A stretch of DNA of 59,737 bases from assembly GCA_046318675.1 (NCBI GenBank), contig JBKCUA010000028.1, positions 1 to 59,737 of the forward strand. The letters run 5' to 3'. Both the position numbers and the translations under genes were made by a program. The notes under the pieces were generated by a model. The model was not told the DNA's origin and made no database searches. It saw nothing but the letters and a program-made list of their open reading frames with translations. Shown piece by piece: positions 33,272 to 42,470 of the stretch. Every line of letters starts with the position of its first letter. Position 1 is the first letter of the stretch. The DNA is from JBKCUA01 sp046318675 (lineage in GTDB: Bacteria > Pseudomonadota > Alphaproteobacteria > JAJTHO01).

Positions 33272-33820
33272 ATGCAGTTTTTTCGTTCCTTCATCGCGGC
33301 ACTTTTGTTGTGCCTTGGGATTACAGCAAACGGACATGCACAGGAGATTAAGTCTATGAAAGATGAATATATATTGATGCAACTCAAAGACGGTACGGTA
33401 AAAATTCGCCTGCGCCCCGATGTTGCCCCAAATACAGTAGACAGAATTAAAAAACTGACTGAAAAGGGATTTTATGATGGTCTGGCCTTTCATCGGGTTA
33501 TTCCCGGCTTTATGGCACAAGGCGGCGATCCCAAGGGCGACGGCACGGGTGGTTCAGGGCAAAAGCTGAAAGCGGAATTTTCCGCCGTGCGCCATGTGCG
33601 TGGTACGGTATCCATGGCACGGGCGTCGGATCCGGACAGTGCGGATTCCCAGTTTTTTATCTGCTTTGCTCCGGCACCGCATCTTGATGGTCAATACACG
33701 GTGTGGGGCGAAGTCGTGGAGGGGATGGAGTTTGTGGATATGATTAAAAAAGGCCACCCCAACCGCAACGGTACCGTCACCGATCCCGATAAGATTATCA
33801 AAATGTCCGTGCAGGATTAA
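33272..33820 (+). CDS. Cyclophilin-type peptidyl-prolyl isomerase, periplasmic
   Basis: 182 residues from ATG 33272, which opens a signal peptide (FFRSFIAALLLCLGITANG, then HAQ). The cyclophilin domain has FYDGLAFHRVIPGFMAQGGD, GTVSMARASDPDSADSQFFI and the C-terminal TVWGEVVEGMEFVD. The catalytic Arg (FHRV) and Phe-Met-Gln are present. It would catalyse proline cis-trans isomerisation of secreted proteins. The open frame extends to 33227 but would hide the signal peptide. panD follows 7 bp after its stop. Confidence 0.93.
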   Translation: MQFFRSFIAALLLCLGITANGHAQEIKSMKDEYILMQLKDGTVKIRLRPDVAPNTVDRIKKLTEKGFYDGLAFHRVIPGFMAQGGDPKGDGTGGSGQKLKAEFSAVRHVRGTVSMARASDPDSADSQFFICFAPAPHLDGQYTVWGEVVEGMEFVDMIKKGHPNRNGTVTDPDKIIKMSVQD

Positions 33821-33827
33821 GGGCTGA

Positions 33828-34172
33828 ATGCTGCGTAGTTTTCTTCGTGCTAAAATTCACCGCTGCCGGGTAACCAGCGCGGAGCTTGAATATGAAGGCT
33901 CCATCGCCGTGGACGCGGCGTTGCTGAAAGCCGCTGATATAGCCGCCTTTGAACAGGTGGACGTGTACAATTGCACCAATGGCCAGCGGTTTACCACCTA
34001 CGCCATTGTCGGCCGTGAGGGGGAAGTGTCCGTCAAGGGGGCAGCCGCCCGCCTTGTCCAGCCGGGGGATATTTTGATTATTGCCTGTTACGGCTTGCTC
34101 TCCGGCGAGGGTGTGGATAAGGTTCAACCGAAGGTGGTTCAGGTGGATGCGGGGAATAGGATTTTGGGGTAG
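33828..34172 (+). CDS. panD: Aspartate 1-decarboxylase
   Basis: 114-residue pyruvoyl enzyme making beta-alanine for pantothenate and coenzyme A. The self-cleavage site Gly24-Ser25 is in LEYEGSIAVD; Ser25 becomes the pyruvoyl group. Lys9, the YNCTNGQRFTTYAI segment and the C-terminal GAAARLVQPGDILIIACYG are all typical. It lies 7 bp after the cyclophilin gene, so the two are probably co-transcribed. No other pan genes are nearby. Confidence 0.96.
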   Translation: MLRSFLRAKIHRCRVTSAELEYEGSIAVDAALLKAADIAAFEQVDVYNCTNGQRFTTYAIVGREGEVSVKGAAARLVQPGDILIIACYGLLSGEGVDKVQPKVVQVDAGNRILG

Positions 34173-34183
34173 GGGCTAGAGAT

Positions 34184-34229
34184 TTATAGCTGGCCGCACA
34201 ATTAAAAGTATAGTTGCAACCAGCTATAA
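34184..34229. repeat. Short R2-like palindromic element
   Basis: 46 bp: TTATAGCTGG..GCAC on the left and TTGCAACCAGCTATAA on the right form an imperfect inverted repeat around AATTAAAAGTATAG. It matches one end of R2 (AATTGTGCAACCAGCTATAA) and its own inverse. It lies between the 3' ends of panD and tenA. Confidence 0.65.
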
Positions 34230-34296
34230 TTGCATGATGGAGCTCCTATGATGTTAACACGTTGAGTATATCTACCTGCGGCGGTGGCGCATAGCC

Positions 34297-34971
34297 TCAC
34301 GTTGCGCGGGCAAGTGCATCAAACACTGCCCCATGATACGCATCATTCCAAAAATGCCATTCCAGCACGGTGCTTTTATAGAACGCTTCTAGCATGGCTT
34401 GGCGCGTGGCCTCCGACGCCTCAAGAGCCACGGTGTCGAAGGCCGCGATGGCTTTGTGCACGGCGGCGGCAAATTCAGTGCCCGAATAAGTTTCGATCCA
34501 GCGGGCGTAGGGGTTTTTAGCCAAGGTGGTACTGCCCGCGGCAATGGATAGACCCACCTCCCGGTATACCCAGAAACAGGGCAACACGGCGGCAATGGCA
34601 ACCTCGACAGGGGCCAAGGCACTAGTGGCTAGCAGATAGCTTGTGTACGACAGCGTTGCCGGGGTGATGTTTCCCGTCTCATTGAACTGAAACGTGTCGC
34701 GGAAAAAGCCGTGGACGACTTCTTGTTCTGCGATGAGCGCCCCCTCGGCCAGCGACAAAAAATCCCGCACCAGAGTTACAGATGCGCGTCCAGCAATCAG
34801 GGCTAGGCTTTTGGCAAAATCCTGTAAATATAGGGTATCTTGTTCAATGTAATAAGCAAACCGGGCGCGATCCAGCGTACCGGCGGCAAGCTCCATATTG
34901 AAGGGATGCTGCTTGATGGCCTGTATTACCGTTGCTGATTTTTTCCAAGCGCGTTCAGAAAGTTTTTCCAT
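34297..34971 (-). CDS. tenA: TenA-family aminopyrimidine aminohydrolase
   Basis: 224 residues from the ATG at 34971, preceded by AGGGATT; the longer frame upstream has no conserved residues. It is an all-helical TenA protein with EQDTLYLQDFAKSLALIA, the likely nucleophile Cys in LPCFWVYREVG, and the C-terminal EWHFWNDAYHG. The family hydrolyses aminopyrimidines to salvage the thiamin pyrimidine moiety, or cleaves thiamin. Its start is about 20 bp after the carB stop, so it may be the last gene of the carA-RNase T2-carB transcript. Confidence 0.92.
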   Translation of the reverse strand: MEKLSERAWKKSATVIQAIKQHPFNMELAAGTLDRARFAYYIEQDTLYLQDFAKSLALIAGRASVTLVRDFLSLAEGALIAEQEVVHGFFRDTFQFNETGNITPATLSYTSYLLATSALAPVEVAIAAVLPCFWVYREVGLSIAAGSTTLAKNPYARWIETYSGTEFAAAVHKAIAAFDTVALEASEATRQAMLEAFYKSTVLEWHFWNDAYHGAVFDALARAT

Positions 34972-34991
34972 GGTAATCCCTATATCTTTTA

Positions 34992-37900
34992 TTATCCCAC
35001 CGCCCGGACATCCCCCCAAGGCTTACCCAGCGCGGCAACGGCGGCACGGGCACCGGAAAGGGTTGTGTAGTAGGGAATTTGCTGCATCAGAACAGTCCGA
35101 CGCAGGGAAAAGCTATCACTCACTGCCCTACGCCCCGCTGTGGTGTTGATGACCAGCTGAATATCCCCGGACAGCATCCGGTCAATAATATTGGGACGGC
35201 CTTCGGTGACCTTGGCAGCGTGTTGAACAGTGGTGAGGCCTGCCTCGTGGAGGAATTTACGCGTTCCGGAGGTTGCCATAACAGTAAAACCCTTGGCAAT
35301 CAGATCGGTGACTATGGGCACCACGGCGGGCTTATCACTATCACGTACGGAGACAAAAGCCGTACCTTTGGCCGGCAGGCGCACGCCCGCGCCGAGCTGC
35401 GCCCTAGCAAAAGCCTCAGCAAAATCGCTGCCCTGCCCCATTACCTCACCAGTAGATTTCATTTCCGGCCCCAGCAAGGGATCAACGCCAGGGAAGCGAG
35501 CAAAGGGAAACACGGATTCCTTAACGGCAAAGCGGCCATCGGCGCGAGGAGTCAACTCAAACTCATTGAGCTTGGCCCCGGCCATAACGGCAGCGGCAAT
35601 CCCGGCGACGGGAAGGCCCGTGGCCTTGGCAACAAAAGGCACGGTGCGGCTTGCCCGCGGATTGACTTCAAGGATGTAAATCTTATCCTCCCGTACGGCA
35701 TACTGAACATTCATCAGGCCGACAACACCAAGAGCCAAAGCCAAAGCGCTGGTTTGTTGTTCAATCTGGTATATTATCGAAGCAGGCAGACTATACGGCG
35801 GTAAGGCACAGGCTGAATCGCCGGAATGAATGCCTGCTTCTTCTATATGTTCCATCACCCCGGCAATCCAGACCTCTTCACCATCGCATACGGCATCTAC
35901 ATCAACTTCAATGGCGTTGCTCAGGTAAGCATCCAGTAGCAAGGCACCATCAGCAAACACCGCCGGATGTTTTTTGAGGTAGGCCGTCAGGCCATCGGGA
36001 TCGAGAACAATTTCCATCGCTCGCCCCCCCAAAACATAACTTGGCCGCGCCACCAAAGGGTACCCCACTGTCTCAGCAGCCTCAAAAGCCTTTTCCGGAA
36101 CTTCTACCGTGGCATTGGCAGGCTGGCGTAGCTTGAGACGACGCAACAGGGTTTGAAAACGCTTACGATCTTCAGCCAGATCAATGGCCTCAAACGGTGT
36201 TCCCAAGAGAGGAACACCCGCCTCCTCAAGACCCTTAGCCAGTTTTAGTGGTGTCTGACCACCAAATTGAACTATCACCCCCAAGAGGCGGCCTTGAGCC
36301 TTCTCAATACGGCACACATTAATGACATCCTCAAAGGTCAACGGCTCAAAATAAAGACGATCCGCCGTATCATAATCCGTGGACACCGTTTCCGGGTTGC
36401 AGTTGATCATAATGGATTCAATACCGCGCTTACGCAGAGCATAGGCAGCATGAACACAACAGTAATCAAATTCAATACCTTGGCCGATACGATTGGGACC
36501 GCCGCCTAGGATAATAACCTTATCCGCCGAGGATACTCGCGCTTCATCATTGAGAATAATGGGCTCTTGGGGCGGATAGCTGGTGTAGAAATACGCGGTA
36601 TGGGCGTCGAACTCAGCGGCGCAAGTATCCACCCGCCGGGTGCTGGGCACAACATGATGGTGCAGGCGTTGTTTAGTGACATGGGCAACGGTAGTGTTCG
36701 TCAGGCGAGCCAACTGAGCATCACTGAAACCAAGGCTTTTGATGGCATACCAACCATCGGCATCTTGGGGCAGGCCATCGTTCTGTATAGCTTTTTCCTT
36801 AGTAATAATATGTTGCAGTTGCCCAATAAACCATGGGTCTACTTTTGTAAGTTCATAGATTTCTTCGGCCGTAATACCAACCCGCAGAGCGTCGCCGATA
36901 AGAAGTAGACGTTCCGGCACCGGGTGCACCAATAAGGTGCGAAGTTCCTCCAGAGTGGCATTGGGGATAACCGGATCAAGTCCCGTTAAACCAGTTTCCA
37001 GAGAACGCAACGCTTTTTGCAAAGCTTCGGCAAAATTGCCGCCGATGGCCATTGCCTCACCAACGGATTTCATGGAAGTGGTAAGAGTGCGCTCAGCACC
37101 CGGGAATTTTTCAAAAGTAAAACGGGGAATTTTGACTACTACGTAATCAAGGGTAGGCTCAAAACTCGCCGGGGTAGTTTGGGTAATGTCATTTTTGAGT
37201 TCATCCAAGGTATAGCCGACGGCCAGCTTGGCGGCAATTTTGGCAATGGGAAAGCCGGTGGCCTTGGAAGCCAAGGCAGAAGAACGCGACACCCTTGGGT
37301 TCATCTCAATGACCACCTGCCGGCCAGTTTTTGGATCAACGGCAAACTGGACGTTACTGCCCCCTGTTTCCACGCCAATTTCCCGCAACACGGCCAAGGA
37401 AGCAGTGCGTAGCTTCTGATACTCCTTATCGGTGAGGGTCAGGGTGGGGGCAACGGTAATGCTGTCGCCAGTATGCACGCCCATGGGGTCAATGTTTTCA
37501 ATGGCGCAAACGATAATGGCATTATCGGCCTTATCCCGCACAACTTCTAATTCAAATTCTTTCCAGCCGAGGACAGATTCCTCCACCAAAACTTCCCCAA
37601 CGGGGGAGAGTTTCAGACCTCCTGCCACAATGTCCCTAAACTCCTGTATGTTATAGGCAATACCGCCACCAGTACCAGCCAAGGTAAATGAGGGGCGAAT
37701 GATGGCAGGCAGGCCAACCTCGCCCACAGCAGCCTCAGCATCGTCCATGCTGCGAACCAGAACGCTTTTGGGACTTTCAAGACCAATGCGATCCATGGCA
37801 TCGCGGAACAATTGGCGATCTTCGGCTTTGGCAATGGCAGTGGCGGTGACGCCGATAAGCTGGACATTGTATTGCTCTAAAACACCTTGTTTTTCTAAGG

Positions 37901-38201
37901 ATAACGCAGCGTTCAGAGCTGTTTGCCCGCCCATGGTGGGCAACAATGCATCGGGGCGTTCCTTCTCGATAATTTTAGTGAGGAATTCCGTAGTGATAGG
38001 CTCAATATACACCGCGTCCGCCGTGTCGGGATCGGTCATGATGGTAGCGGGATTGGAATTAACAAGAATAACGCGGTACCCTTCCTCTCGCAGGGCTTTG
38101 CACGCCTGCGTACCAGAATAGTCAAACTCACACGCCTGTCCAATAACAATCGGTCCCGCGCCGATAAGAAGAATCGATGAAATATCAGTACGTTTTGGCA
38201 T
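34992..38201 (-). CDS. carB: Carbamoyl-phosphate synthase large subunit
   Basis: 1069 residues from ATG 38201 (MPKRTDISSILLIGAGPIVIGQA); 13 codons of extra open frame upstream lie inside the RNase T2 gene. Two ATP-grasp carboxyphosphate and carbamate halves are visible, each with GGG(P)NRIGQG or GAGPIVIGQ style starts and ENPR-like motifs (EMNPRVSRSSALASKATGFPI; EVNPRASRTVPFVAKATG). The C-terminal MGS-like allosteric domain ends in ALGKPWGDVRA. It supplies carbamoyl phosphate for pyrimidines and arginine. Unusually, the RNase T2 gene separates it from carA and overlaps it by 17 bp. Confidence 0.97.
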   Translation of the reverse strand: MPKRTDISSILLIGAGPIVIGQACEFDYSGTQACKALREEGYRVILVNSNPATIMTDPDTADAVYIEPITTEFLTKIIEKERPDALLPTMGGQTALNAALSLEKQGVLEQYNVQLIGVTATAIAKAEDRQLFRDAMDRIGLESPKSVLVRSMDDAEAAVGEVGLPAIIRPSFTLAGTGGGIAYNIQEFRDIVAGGLKLSPVGEVLVEESVLGWKEFELEVVRDKADNAIIVCAIENIDPMGVHTGDSITVAPTLTLTDKEYQKLRTASLAVLREIGVETGGSNVQFAVDPKTGRQVVIEMNPRVSRSSALASKATGFPIAKIAAKLAVGYTLDELKNDITQTTPASFEPTLDYVVVKIPRFTFEKFPGAERTLTTSMKSVGEAMAIGGNFAEALQKALRSLETGLTGLDPVIPNATLEELRTLLVHPVPERLLLIGDALRVGITAEEIYELTKVDPWFIGQLQHIITKEKAIQNDGLPQDADGWYAIKSLGFSDAQLARLTNTTVAHVTKQRLHHHVVPSTRRVDTCAAEFDAHTAYFYTSYPPQEPIILNDEARVSSADKVIILGGGPNRIGQGIEFDYCCVHAAYALRKRGIESIMINCNPETVSTDYDTADRLYFEPLTFEDVINVCRIEKAQGRLLGVIVQFGGQTPLKLAKGLEEAGVPLLGTPFEAIDLAEDRKRFQTLLRRLKLRQPANATVEVPEKAFEAAETVGYPLVARPSYVLGGRAMEIVLDPDGLTAYLKKHPAVFADGALLLDAYLSNAIEVDVDAVCDGEEVWIAGVMEHIEEAGIHSGDSACALPPYSLPASIIYQIEQQTSALALALGVVGLMNVQYAVREDKIYILEVNPRASRTVPFVAKATGLPVAGIAAAVMAGAKLNEFELTPRADGRFAVKESVFPFARFPGVDPLLGPEMKSTGEVMGQGSDFAEAFARAQLGAGVRLPAKGTAFVSVRDSDKPAVVPIVTDLIAKGFTVMATSGTRKFLHEAGLTTVQHAAKVTEGRPNIIDRMLSGDIQLVINTTAGRRAVSDSFSLRRTVLMQQIPYYTTLSGARAAVAALGKPWGDVRAVG

Positions 38202-38907
38202 GATCAGGCTCAACAGAATGGGGTTTGGAAGGCAGAACAAGTTTTGATGCAGTACAGGTTTGTTTCAGGTTCTGGCACGCTGCCGGGTGTAACTCGGCAT
38301 CATAACAAAGGCGAATTTCATCAAGAAACCGCCGCTGGCGACAGCTAAGCGCGATACTACCCGCCGGACGATTAGGGTTAGCATCGGCAAGATTTTTGAG
38401 GAACTGCGTGCGATCAATGGAGCCGCCGAAAAGTTTATGCGGAACATTAATATCTTCAAACAATTCTTTGGCTTTTTTAAAATATTGCTCTGGTGTAAAC
38501 GGCGTGCACGTGCCGTGCTTGGCCCATTGGCATTGCACCAAGGTGCTGCTGGGCATGGTGCAAAGCTGCTCGCGCACCATATCTACAGGAAGCGTGGCCG
38601 TCGGCGCACACCAAGAAGGCCACGTGCCATCGTTGTATTGCGGCCATAACCCATGAACAATCCAACCAAACTGATTTTTCTGGCACTGCCAGGCATCGGC
38701 CTTCTCCCCACGCCGGGCGCAATACCCCGGCGACCAAGACAGAGCAAGAAGATAGCCCTCCGGCGGGCGCTGTCCAGTTCGGACAGTTTCGGCACGAGGA
38801 CAGGCGCTGACGCTCACCGCTTTAATAGCAGGTAGTTCACAAGCGGCGTGGGCAAGAGCATTCCAGCCGAAAAACAACAACAAAAACAGTATTGAAAATG
38901 CCCTCAT
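38185..38907 (-). CDS. Ribonuclease T2 family protein, secreted, lying inside the carAB operon
   Basis: 240 residues with a clear signal peptide (FSILFLLLFFGWNALAH). Both catalytic segments are present: FGWIVHGLWPQYNDG (CAS I) and QWAKHGTCTPFTPEQYF (CAS II), each with its histidine. At least eight cysteines could form disulfides, fitting a periplasmic or extracellular RNase that degrades RNA without metal. Its ATG overlaps the carA stop (ATGA) and its 3' end overlaps the carB start by 17 bp, so it is translated as part of carA-rnaT2-carB. A scavenging link to pyrimidine supply is plausible but unproven. Confidence 0.92.
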   Translation of the reverse strand: MRAFSILFLLLFFGWNALAHAACELPAIKAVSVSACPRAETVRTGQRPPEGYLLALSWSPGYCARRGEKADAWQCQKNQFGWIVHGLWPQYNDGTWPSWCAPTATLPVDMVREQLCTMPSSTLVQCQWAKHGTCTPFTPEQYFKKAKELFEDINVPHKLFGGSIDRTQFLKNLADANPNRPAGSIALSCRQRRFLDEIRLCYDAELHPAACQNLKQTCTASKLVLPSKPHSVEPDHAKTY

Positions 38908-40085
38908 GCGGCTCGACGCCCGCTAGCAACGGCCTCGCGGAACTTTTCAAAGAACACATAGCCTTCCTGGGGCCCTGGGCTGGCCTCGGGGTGATATTGC
39001 ACAGCCCATAAGGGCTTACTGCGATGGGCGAAACCTTCCAAAGTACCATCAAACAAGGAGATATGTGTTACGTCCACACTATCGGGGAGATTAGCGGCCT
39101 CGACGGCAAAACCGTGGTTCTGGCTGGTGATGAGGACTGCCTTGGTGCGTAAATCTTGTACCGGGTGGTTGGCTCCCCGATGACCTTGAGCCAACTTAAA
39201 GGTTTTTGCCCCCAAGGCAATGGCCAGCAATTGAAAGCCAAGACAAATACCAAACAGGGGTAGCCCCGAAGAAATAATTTTTTGAATCTCCGGTACCATC
39301 CACGATGCCACCACCGCCGGATCGCCGGGACCATTACTTAAAAAAACACCATCGGGCTTCATGGCAAGGACATCCGCCGCCGGGGTGCTGGCCGGCACCA
39401 CCGTGACCCGCAGACCTACGGACACCAGAGAGCGCAAAATATTTTCTTTAATACCAAAATCATAAGCGATAACGTGCCCGGCACTGGGCACGGGAGCCTT
39501 GGTAAAGGCCGCCTGCTCCAAACTATAACGACCCCGATCAAAAGGATGCCGCGCCGGACAGGTTACTTTTGAAATTATATCAAGACCTTGCATAGAGGGT
39601 GCCTGTTCCAGCGTGTGGCGCAGCAACTCCAGATTCATCACGCCGTCGGGAAAATACCCCACCGCAACATTGCTGGCACCTTGAGTGCGGATGCGGCGGG
39701 TCAGGGCGCGGGTGTCCAGCCCAGCGATGCCCACTAACTGGTGGCGATCGGCGAAGGTCGCCAGCGACATTTCCGCCCGATAATTAGAAGGAGCCGTAGG
39801 CGCTTCCCGCACAAGCAACCCCTTGGCCGCCGCCGGGAAACACTCATTATCCGGGGTGTTGGCTCCGACATTGCCGATGTGGGGGAAGGTGAAGGTGATA
39901 ATCTGCCCGGCGAAGGAGGGATCAGTGAGTATCTCCTGATACCCGGTCATGGCAGTGTTGAAGCAAATCTCCCCCGCCGCAACCCCGCCCCGGCCAAAGC
40001 CGATGCCAAAAAGCGTTGTGCCGTCAGGGAAAAGAACCACCCCAGTTGCGTTGCGGGGAATTTTAACAGGTGCGGTGCGTGCCAT
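38904..40085 (-). CDS. carA: Carbamoyl-phosphate synthase small subunit (glutaminase)
   Basis: 393 residues. The N-terminal CarA domain starts with NATGVVLFPDGTTLFG and contains FNTAMTGYQEILTDPSFAGQI. The class I glutamine amidotransferase domain has its nucleophile Cys in LFGICLGFQLLA and the His-Glu pair in VQYHPEASPGPQ. It delivers ammonia from glutamine to CarB. It is coupled by an ATGA overlap to the RNase T2 gene rather than directly to carB. Confidence 0.97.
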   Translation of the reverse strand: MARTAPVKIPRNATGVVLFPDGTTLFGIGFGRGGVAAGEICFNTAMTGYQEILTDPSFAGQIITFTFPHIGNVGANTPDNECFPAAAKGLLVREAPTAPSNYRAEMSLATFADRHQLVGIAGLDTRALTRRIRTQGASNVAVGYFPDGVMNLELLRHTLEQAPSMQGLDIISKVTCPARHPFDRGRYSLEQAAFTKAPVPSAGHVIAYDFGIKENILRSLVSVGLRVTVVPASTPAADVLAMKPDGVFLSNGPGDPAVVASWMVPEIQKIISSGLPLFGICLGFQLLAIALGAKTFKLAQGHRGANHPVQDLRTKAVLITSQNHGFAVEAANLPDSVDVTHISLFDGTLEGFAHRSKPLWAVQYHPEASPGPQEGYVFFEKFREAVASGRRAA

Positions 40086-40527
40086 TAAAAGGCAGTTGTA
40101 GGTGGAAGATGGTGGTGTGGCAAGGGGGAACTGTATTAGCGATAAATAGATAAAGTCTTCAGCACACTATAATAGAAATTCTCAGTCTATCAGATAGTAT
40201 ATAGCGATTATTGTGAAAATGCGTAAATAAAAAATGTGCCAGTATACAACTTGGGTCGTCATCGCAAGTGCCGGAGGCGCGTGGCGATCCAGCGAAAAAG
40301 TATTTTCTGGATGGCCACGGCACTTTGTACCGTGCCCTAGTTACAGATATACTTTTGATCATACAACCAGCTATATTTTGCTTCGCCAATTTAAGCACGG
40401 CTTACAATGGTAAGCTATAGTATTTTTACTATATATTACAACTGTTTTTGACAAAATAATCTTTTTTATAAACCAAAATACCACACCCCCATTGCTCCCG
40501 CTACGGCGGCGTGGTTAAACATCACTC
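40086..40527. other. Divergent carA-dnaB intergenic region with a decayed R2 element
   Basis: No gene is supported. The stretch 40141-40375 holds an expanded or decayed R2: it starts with GATAAAGTCTTCAGC..CACTATAA, includes the hairpin CGGCACTTTGTACCGTGCC and ends with ACAACCAGCTATA. The rest is A/T-rich, with a small hairpin GCTTAC/GTAAGC near 40398-40414 and TTGACA at 40448, and presumably contains promoters for both flanking genes. Confidence 0.6.
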
Positions 40528-42051
40528 ATGGCTGCCCTCACCTCTTTATTACCTGCTGCTGCTCCCGTTACCGGGGCGGCTCCAGTGCGGGAGCCGCCCG
40601 TCAACGTACCGGCGGAACAGGCGTTACTGGGTATCCTCTTGATGCACAATAACAGTTTTGAGCGGGTATCGGAATTTCTCCTCGCTGATCATTTTGCCGA
40701 AGCGGTGCACGGGCGCATCTACGCCACCATTCAAAAAATGCTCGAACGCGGCAACGTCGCCACCCCCATCACCCTCAAGGCCCTGTTTGACAACGACGAG
40801 GGCCTGAAGCCTTACGGGGGCAGTACCTACCTCGCCGACCTCGCCGACGCAGTGCTCAGCACGGCCAACGCCGCTGATTACGGCCAGACTATTTATGATT
40901 GCTTTTTGCGCCGCCAGCTCATCGGCCTCGGCGAAGGCATCATTCAGCGTTCCATCACCCCAAGCCTTGAGGAAGACGCCAAAACCCAGGTAGAGATTGC
41001 GGAAAAGCATCTGTATGAGCTCATCACCAACGGCAAGCTGGACACCAGTTTTCAGACCTTCACCCAGGCTTTGACCAAAGCCATCACCTTGGCTGAGGCG
41101 GCCTATCGCCGTGACGGCGGTATCTCCGGGATTGCCAGCGGCTTTACCGATCTCGACCGGATGCTGGGGGGGCTGCAAAACTCAGACTTACTGATTCTCG
41201 CCGGGCGGCCGTCCATGGGCAAAACCTCCCTTGCCACCAACATCGCCTTTCATGTTGCCAAGCATTGCAGACGCCAAAACCCGAATGAACCGCGCAGCCC
41301 CATTATTGACGGCGGCGTGGTAGGCTTCTTTTCGCTGGAGATGTCCGCCGAACAGCTTGCCTCCCGAATTTTATCCGAACAATCCATGGTGCCTTCCGAA
41401 AAAATCCGCCGTGGTGATTTGACCCAAGGCGAGTTTGATCGCCTCGTGCAAGCCAGCCAGCAGCTTTCCGGCCTGCCTCTGTATATTGACGACACCCCGG
41501 CGTTGTCCGTGTCGGGGCTGCGCACCCGGGCACGCCGCCTGAAACGGCAGTTTGATCTGGGGCTGATTATTGTGGATTACCTCCAGCTCATGCGCGCTAA
41601 TGTTCAGGGCAACAACGAGAACAGGGTGCAGGAAATATCGGAAATTACCCGTGGTCTCAAAGCACTGGCCAAAGAACTTAATGTGCCCGTCATCGCCCTG
41701 TCCCAGCTCTCACGGGCGGTGGAACAGCGGGAGGATAAACGGCCCCAACTCTCCGACCTGCGCGAGTCCGGCTCCATCGAACAGGACGCTGATATTGTTA
41801 TGTTCGTGTTCCGCGAAGAATACTATAAAGAGCGCGAAGAGCCCGTGCACCGCCAGGACGAAACCGAACAGAAGTTCAATGAACGCTATGAACGCTGGCA
41901 CCAATACCTCGCCGAAATCGCCAACATCGCCGAGGTCATCATCGCCAAGCAACGCCACGGCCCCATCGGCAAAGTCCGCCTCCAGTTCGATGGCAGCACG
42001 ACGAAGTTCAGCAACCTTGCGGATCCGGCGAAGTTGCCGGTGGCGCGGTAA
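40528..42051 (+). CDS. dnaB: Replicative DNA helicase
   Basis: 507-residue hexameric helicase of the replication fork. The N-terminal domain begins after an Ala/Pro-rich leader with PPVNVPAEQALLGILL. The RecA-like motor has Walker A in AGRPSMGKTSLA, Walker B in LIIVDYLQLM, then SQLSRAVEQREDKRPQLSDLRESGSIEQDAD with the arginine finger region. The C-terminal VIIAKQRHGPIGKVRLQF is typical. The length is normal for alphaproteobacteria. Confidence 0.97.
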   Translation: MAALTSLLPAAAPVTGAAPVREPPVNVPAEQALLGILLMHNNSFERVSEFLLADHFAEAVHGRIYATIQKMLERGNVATPITLKALFDNDEGLKPYGGSTYLADLADAVLSTANAADYGQTIYDCFLRRQLIGLGEGIIQRSITPSLEEDAKTQVEIAEKHLYELITNGKLDTSFQTFTQALTKAITLAEAAYRRDGGISGIASGFTDLDRMLGGLQNSDLLILAGRPSMGKTSLATNIAFHVAKHCRRQNPNEPRSPIIDGGVVGFFSLEMSAEQLASRILSEQSMVPSEKIRRGDLTQGEFDRLVQASQQLSGLPLYIDDTPALSVSGLRTRARRLKRQFDLGLIIVDYLQLMRANVQGNNENRVQEISEITRGLKALAKELNVPVIALSQLSRAVEQREDKRPQLSDLRESGSIEQDADIVMFVFREEYYKEREEPVHRQDETEQKFNERYERWHQYLAEIANIAEVIIAKQRHGPIGKVRLQFDGSTTKFSNLADPAKLPVAR

Positions 42052-42092
42052 GCCCACAGCCCAAGTTTAATGCGGTATAGGAAAAATGAACG

Positions 42093-42470
42093 ATGCTACA
42101 GACTGCACCCATGAATATTCTTGGCACCCCATTGAAAGCCTGCTGCTACGCACTCAAAACTGGATTTTACCGTGATGGTATGTGCCGAACCGATCAGCAT
42201 GATCATGGTCGGCATATTATCTGCGCGGAAATAACTAACGATTTTCTTGAGTTCACCCTTACGCGCGGCAATGACCTCATCACCCCACGTCCAGAGTTTG
42301 ACTTTCCAGGCTTAAAGGAAGGCGACCGCTGGTGCCTGTGTGCCCTGCGCTGGATGGAAGCGCATGAGGCAGGCGTTGCCCCACCGGTGCTGCTCGCTTC
42401 CTGCCATGAAAAAGCACTGGAGTATGTACCGCTAGACGTGCTGAAGGCTAAGGCACTGCCCAATGCCTAA
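42093..42470 (+). CDS. DUF2237 family protein
   Basis: 125 residues (or 119 from the second ATG at 42111, MNILGTPLKACC, which better matches the family start). Conserved motifs are TGFYRDGMCRTD, FLEFTLTRGNDLITPRPEF and GDRWCLCALRWMEA with conserved cysteines. The family is widespread and of unknown function. The last 8 bp overlap the selO start, so the two are translationally coupled. Confidence 0.85.
   Translation: MLQTAPMNILGTPLKACCYALKTGFYRDGMCRTDQHDHGRHIICAEITNDFLEFTLTRGNDLITPRPEFDFPGLKEGDRWCLCALRWMEAHEAGVAPPVLLASCHEKALEYVPLDVLKAKALPNA

Noticed and set aside
34992..35019. TPP riboswitch upstream of tenA
   Set aside because: tenA follows carB by about 20 bp, leaving no room, and no thi-box sequence is visible.
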